From positions 310,001 through 374,000 of the forward strand of contig JAGFMI010000026.1 of the NCBI GenBank assembly GCA_021030905.1: 64,000 bases of DNA. The letters run 5' to 3'. The notes beneath the pieces were generated by a model. The model was not told where the DNA came from and made no database searches. It saw nothing but the letters and a program-made list of their open reading frames with translations. Shown in pieces: positions 58,800 through 64,000 of the stretch. This DNA comes from Pyrenula massariospora (taxonomy: Eukaryota > Ascomycota > Eurotiomycetes > Pyrenulales > Pyrenulaceae). Position 1 is the first letter of the stretch. Each line of letters begins with the position of its first letter. The translations under genes and the position numbers were made by a program.

Positions 58800-60559
58800 G
58801 GCGTGATCTTGTCCCAATAGCGGCTAATGTTCTTGCCCAAGAATGGTTCTTGAGGCGTTGTACCCACAAGCTCACAGAGCCGGGGATTTTGATGGTAATT
58901 TCCGTAATTGATTGTTGGCTTTAGCTGAACATGTCAAGAAGCAAAGGCGTTGATTGGGCTTCCTGGTTGGATCTCGAGCTACCTTAGCCATCATTGTAAA
59001 AGTCCATCTCCGGTGACGTAGAAGAAGGTAATGACATATTCAGAACTCTGGTTGCCTCTGGCACTGCTGTATGCACTGCCGCACCAACGGCTCCGGGCCA
59101 TTTGCTCTTGAATTGTGTCCGACGAAAGGGTTTGCAGGGGCGGTACAAGCAAACGACATAGGCATATTCGGTGCTATTGGGTGTGAAAGCTGTGTTCTGC
59201 TTGTTTGGACAATGTTCTTGATTTATAATCCTGGGAGCGACGGGAGAGCCCGCTGTGGGGTTGAAGTCCTCATCCCACGCCATTACGAGATTCCATGCGC
59301 GCACACAAGAGTAAAGCCACAAGTCCTGTATCTCAGAACTCACAGCATCTTCCCAAGCAGTGTATTTAGACTTGGCAATGTGTCATCTGTCTATACTAAA
59401 TGTACATGTTCTCAGGCCAGCCTAAGGAGAGGAGCTTCCCTACTCCGTCTAATCTCTAAGGTTTTCGATCTGATCCTACGTGCAGGCAGGATTCAAGTCC
59501 CTTTCTAGCCTTCAGCACCCGAAGTAGAGTTCGGCCAAGAGGCATCGCTGAAGAGCAGCCGCAGCCGTTTTAGCAACCAAGCAGTGGTTTCTCAACGTGG
59601 AGCAGACCTTGGACAACCAATGCGACATGCCACGCTAGAGATTTGAAAAACATATGAAGAGTCCGGTAGGGCTCTTGTAGTAGATAAAAGGCGGGTAAAA
59701 TGTCAGTTGCTGCGCTGGCCGCCTTTCTGCGCTCTGATCTCGTCCATTTTTGCGACACGCAGTTTGAACTCATCGTACTGGCATTTCTCGTAGCTGTGTC
59801 GCTCATTCTAGCAGCTGCATTAGCACAGGGAACGGGAGGTCAAAGTACCGGAAGGTCTCCGAACCTCACACTTCCATGGCAAGTACCACTCTTTTACCCT
59901 GCACTTGTTTAGAGGTATGAGAAGATGAGCACAGCTATCACGGTATGCAAGTGGCAGTCTAGCTTCCGACATCTCCTCTCTTGTGGCCCTTCGCACTTGT
60001 TTAGGTCAGCAGCGTTTTGCATTGCTCTTCAAGTAGACTGTACCGCCATCTCCACCTCCAACAACAGCATCCTTCGCCTCCTTGACCGCCTCTACCACAG
60101 TCATAGCACCCGAGCGCGGTAGAGAGCGCACGTTATTTGACAGCCCGATGTGAAGGTTTGTCGTATGGCGAGGTTACTGGCCGATGTGTCGCGCAATGTG
60201 AAGACGTTGCTGTGAAGGAAATGCGATTGGAGCTTCAGACCAAGGTGAAGATGCATACCGCTCTAGTCCTAAAACAGACTAGCTTGGCGGCAATCACTCA
60301 ACGCGCCCAGGAGCGTCCTTCGCGTCGCCTTCCCCACATTCACGGGAATTAGAACTCGTCGCAAAATGACGCGTCGGAATGAGCCTGGCATGACCGAAAA
60401 GTTTTGATGAGCAGTCTGCCCTGATTGTAATCTCCCCTTCAAATTCAATTCACTGCGTCCTCGTTTCTTCCTGCTCCTTCAACAAATTAAGATCCCGTCA
60501 GCTGTGGTTACAAGCTTGCAGATTTAAGTCCCTAGAATACACCGAAAAGAATTGCGACC
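58800..60559. other. intergenic, no gene firmly recognised
   Basis: 1.8 kb between two outward-facing genes (gsh1 minus, mbp1 plus). Frames open on both strands at 58984-59343 (minus, 119 codons) and 59071-59508 (plus, 145 codons) overlap and lack motifs. A minus-strand segment at about 60,040-60,130 (VVEAVKEAKDAVVGG) and one near 60,300-60,410 (RRVILRRVLIPV) read like protein but cannot be joined. Both promoters lie here. Confidence 0.4.
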
Positions 60560-62699
60560 ATGGCAGACGGCGAGATATATTCTGCCACGTATAGCAATGT
60601 GAGTGTAATCGTTTGACCGATATTTCAAATCTAAGCTTACGGCTCCGTTCATAGGTTCCTGTGTATGAACTCAAGCTCGCTGGCGAACATGTCATGAGGA
60701 GGCGATCGGACGATTGGATCAACGCTACGCATATATTGAAAATTGCAGGCTTCGATAAACCAGCGCGCACTCGGATACTTGAGAAGGATGTGCAGAGAGG
60801 AGTCCATGAGAAGATCCAAGGCGGTTATGGAAAGTATCAAGGTTGGTAATCTCGGCTAAGATTATCAATTGAGCGACTGATGCAGAGCAGGTACTTGGAT
60901 TCCACTTCAGGAGGGACGGGTACTTGCAGAAAAGAACAATTGTCTGCACAGGATATCAAAGATTTTTGATTTTGTACCCGGAGATCGCAGCCCCCCACCT
61001 GCTCCAAAACATACAACTGCTGCGTCGAGCAGACCCAAAGTCCCAAAGCAGCCTGTACCGCCACGAAAAGTCCAGCCATCGGGTAAGCGTTTCAACAAAA
61101 CAACTCTACACGCTGCTAACGCGCAATTAAGTTGGATACTACCCTGCAACTGATGATCATTATGACAATGTGAACTCTCACTTCAACGACAATGGTGGCT
61201 ATGGGGAGGCTACCCCTGAGACCTCATCAATGATGGCAGAAGACGACCTTATGCAGCTCAGCCAGCCTACGGTTGGCTCACGGAAGCGTAAACGAGACAT
61301 CGAGCCCGACCCAGCCTCCAGAATAGAGCAAGATTTCATCGAATACGGTGACTCGCTCCTTGACTACTTCGAAACCTGCAATGATGTTCCTAACATGTCG
61401 CCTCCTATTCCACCTCCAGGAATGCCGCTTGACCGACCTATCGAGGACCAAGGAAATACTGCGCTTCACTGGGCATGCTCGATGGGGGATGTCGACGTGG
61501 CACGAGATCTCATCAACCGCGGTGCTAATCCTGGCATTCCGAACATGCATACTGCGGAGACTCCGTTGATTCGTGCGGTACTATTTACCAACAACTACGA
61601 CAAACGAACATTCCCTAAGCTCCTCAACTTGTTGCAGAACACGATCCTCGAGCGAGACCGACATGGGTCTTCGGTCTTTCATCATATTGCTGAGCTTGGT
61701 CGGTCACGGCGTAAGTGGAGTTGTGCTCGTTATTACGCCGAGATGCTGGTCAACAAGTTACTTGAGGGTGGCGCTACTTTGGTGCGCTCGGCTCTCATCG
61801 CGCAGGACCAGAATCACGACACTGCAGTACTATGTGCGGTGAGGAACAAATGCTTGAAGCTTGCTCAGTTCTTGTTGAGTCATGCCCCTGAGGCCGGAGA
61901 CCTCCCTAATTTGCACGGAGAGACGGCCAATGAGATCATGCGCGCGCTCTCCGCGCAGCACCATTCGCTCGAGCTCCCTCCATCTTCTCCGGTCCAGCCA
62001 GAGCTCGACATGTTTAATGGCAGCCTAGTCAGCAGTGACAGGAATGGTCAGAAGGTGCCACAGATCTCAAATGCTGCGATGACGATGCGTACGCGGATGA
62101 ATGAGGTCCTTGCAAGGATTGCTTCTTTCCACGAAGCCGAGACTAAGGAGAAAGATCTGCAGATGAGCGAGACGGAGTCGACGTTGGCAGATATTGAGGC
62201 GCAGAGACATCGTATCCGACAAGAGACCTATTCATTGATGGCCAAAGCTCAGGACGAAAATCAGCTTCCATCACTCCGAGCATCATACGTCCAGGGACTT
62301 CATTCGAACGAATCGCTGCTTGAACAAAAGGACCATGCAGCGCTCCAAGGCGAGGTGCTCACGCAAGACAAGCAGACCCCAAGCCATTTGTTCCACAACA
62401 GCAACCATGGTTCATTGTCGCAGGAAGACATGCAAGCAGCGATGCCATGGGCAAGGGAGCTCTATTCGCAGCAAAGTAAACGGCGGAAGCTCGTTCAAGA
62501 GACGGCCCAAGACATGGGCGATGTTGGGGCGAGTGAGAAGATCGGCAAGCTGCGGATGCTGGTGTCTTTGGCAACCAACGTACCTGAGAATACCTTGGAC
62601 GGCATGTCGGCTGAACTGCTAGAGAGTCTCGATCCGTCGCAGACGGCTCTGGAGAATGGACCAAGGACTCCACCGATGCAAAGGGCCGCTGTGTCTTGA
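60560..62699 (+). CDS. mbp1: APSES-type cell-cycle transcription factor, Mbp1/Res-like (MBF subunit)
   Basis: DNA-binding subunit of the G1/S factor MBF, recognising MCB (ACGCGT) boxes. Four exons in phase (60560-60598, 60655-60841, 60891-61082, 61132-62699) give 661 residues. The APSES/KilA-N domain (about 8-105) shows [61 protein letters not shown] and [21 protein letters not shown] basic stretch (SRKRKRD, near 185) could be a nuclear signal. Ankyrin repeats begin near residue 240 ([27 protein letters not shown]) and continue through [12 protein letters not shown] coiled coil follows ([20 protein letters not shown]), then the Swi6-binding-type C-terminus with SKRRKLVQE. Intact. Confidence 0.95.
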
Positions 62700-64000
62700 G
62701 AACAAGTAGCCGCCTCGTCTATTCACTTTCACGACTTTGATTGTATTACTGGAAGCTGTTCACTATGATGAGATGCTAGCGTCATCTTTTTGGGAAGGGT
62801 CGAAGATACTTAGAGCGTGCTATTCGACGAGAGGCAAGCGCCCTCTACGCGAACGAGCATGTTGCGTGTAGTGGATAGAACCAATACCTTCTACGGTCAT
62901 ACTTTTGACAGCTTATCATAACATGCAAGATCTACTTGATGATGCCCAACGTAGCCACGATCAATTTCAAATCGATCCTTCGGGACTACCACAAACGTCG
63001 CGACAGCGCCTCGTGGCCGCATCTAGTAAGCCTGCAGTCTCGGCACGCCCAGCGAGCTCTGTATGGCCGTCAGACAACCACGTCGTTGAGGCTACCGGTG
63101 GAGCAGTCGCCACCGTTCATGTTAGAGCGTCTACTCCGCGCGAATGGGAGGTGCGAACCGGGGTTTTTGGCGGCGATTGCGTCTTTGAACGGTGGATGGT
63201 GGGTTTGCGAACAGGAGGGGGTTTGAAAGGCGGTCAGCATTGTGATTGTGTTCTCTACGATGAAGCTTTGTTTGCTGTGAGGTAAGAAATTGATCCCGAG
63301 GTTGTTAATTTGAAAGATCCGTTCTAGGCCCCGGTCAAAGGTGGTCGTGAAACAAAGGAGCCAGAGGGCACAGACGATGATTGGCCGAGAGTGGAGATGC
63401 TTCAACATGTCAATCACACATCCGAGATACCTATCTCATGCCTCTCAAGTTCTCAACACCGCTGGCAGGTTTTGGGCAAGCTGATCCGACGGCAAGATGA
63501 AGGCTCTCAGTTTCTTCGAGACATGCATTCCATTTACCGCTGCTTTTGGTCGATCCGAGCATCATATGGCTATCAATAGCAGTGGTCCCTGTATGATCAG
63601 CTGTTGCGTGCCCGCTTGCCAACAGCCGGATTCCAGTCGTACACGTGGAAAGGTCGAGCTCGAGCTCCAGGTGAGACCAGCGGTTGATCATCGCTGTGCT
63701 GATGGGCCAAAAGGAAAATCATTGATCATTGTGATCGATGCGGTGCGCTGGTGAGACACGATGTACGGGCGAAGAGAGTCTATCAGGCATGGATCGGGAG
63801 AGCGGGGGTTAGCTGGTTGGAGAATAGTGACAATGGGGGAGGACCGTTTTCTGCTCTCTGGTGTGCCAAATTTGGGTGGATGAAAGGGGGGGCCCTGCAG
63901 TAGGGCTCGCTAGAGGGGAGGCTTATTGGGGAGACTATTGGGGGGCACTGGGGGGGGATTGGGCTGCGGCTTCGGGGCGTGCATGCGGAGTCTGCTGGCT
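62700..64000. other. window end, no gene recognised
   Basis: 1.3 kb downstream of mbp1. A plus-strand frame at 62905-63285 (126 codons) and an overlapping minus-strand frame at 63070-63417 have no motif. The last ~200 bp are G-rich on plus. Part of a gene extending past the right edge cannot be excluded. Confidence 0.4.

Noticed and set aside
58984-59508. Overlapping ORFs on both strands (119 and 145 codons)
   Set aside because: Mutually antisense, neither with a recognisable domain; insufficient to call a gene.

Overview
The window is nuclear DNA of a filamentous ascomycete (Pezizomycotina). Most genes are broken by short spliceosomal introns of about 47-106 nt with GT...AG ends and CTAAC/CTGAC-type branch sites. 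The gene set is typical of that group: a HET-domain protein, a Zn(II)2Cys6 regulator, an APSES factor, fungal-type Ssn3/Cdk8, Psd2 and a paxillin-like LIM protein. Nothing in the sequence fixes the class. No rRNA, CRISPR array, intact transposon or convincing tRNA was seen.

Layout. (1) 0-12 kb is accessory: the 3' part of an AKR7-type aldo/keto reductase, a HET protein, a secreted metalloendopeptidase-like protein whose zinc motif is broken, the 3' remnant of an MFS drug-efflux pump, a flavin-dependent halogenase pseudogene with at least four independent lesions, and an intact class II O-methyltransferase. The last three look like the remains of a chlorinating secondary-metabolite cluster. 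(2) 12-20.7 kb is mostly core genes: a 10-TM DMT transporter, Arp2, an Asp/Glu/hydantoin racemase-like gene without a visible first exon, and a LIM protein. (3) 22.3-31.7 kb is a second catabolic or tailoring group: a P450 and an FAD monooxygenase transcribed away from a shared 1-kb promoter, then an amidohydrolase and a convergent Zn(II)2Cys6 regulator. No backbone synthase is present. (4) 34.8-62.7 kb is a housekeeping block: inositol-3-phosphate synthase, an OB-fold/zinc-ribbon protein, the Mediator kinase Ssn3/Cdk8, a sugar transporter, Psd2, the kinetochore subunit Dsn1/Mis13, a UBC-fold + F-box-like protein, glutamate-cysteine ligase and an Mbp1-type APSES factor.

Exon models were built by hand from splice motifs, reading phase and remembered family alignments, and reading frame was checked across every junction of the genes given as intact. 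The Zn(II)2Cys6 gene works only with a 24-nt micro-exon and a GC-AG intron. gsh1 needs an 11-nt first exon and arp2 a 19-nt one. Gaps between genes are 0.5-3.2 kb, and most hold only short, unsupported ORFs.
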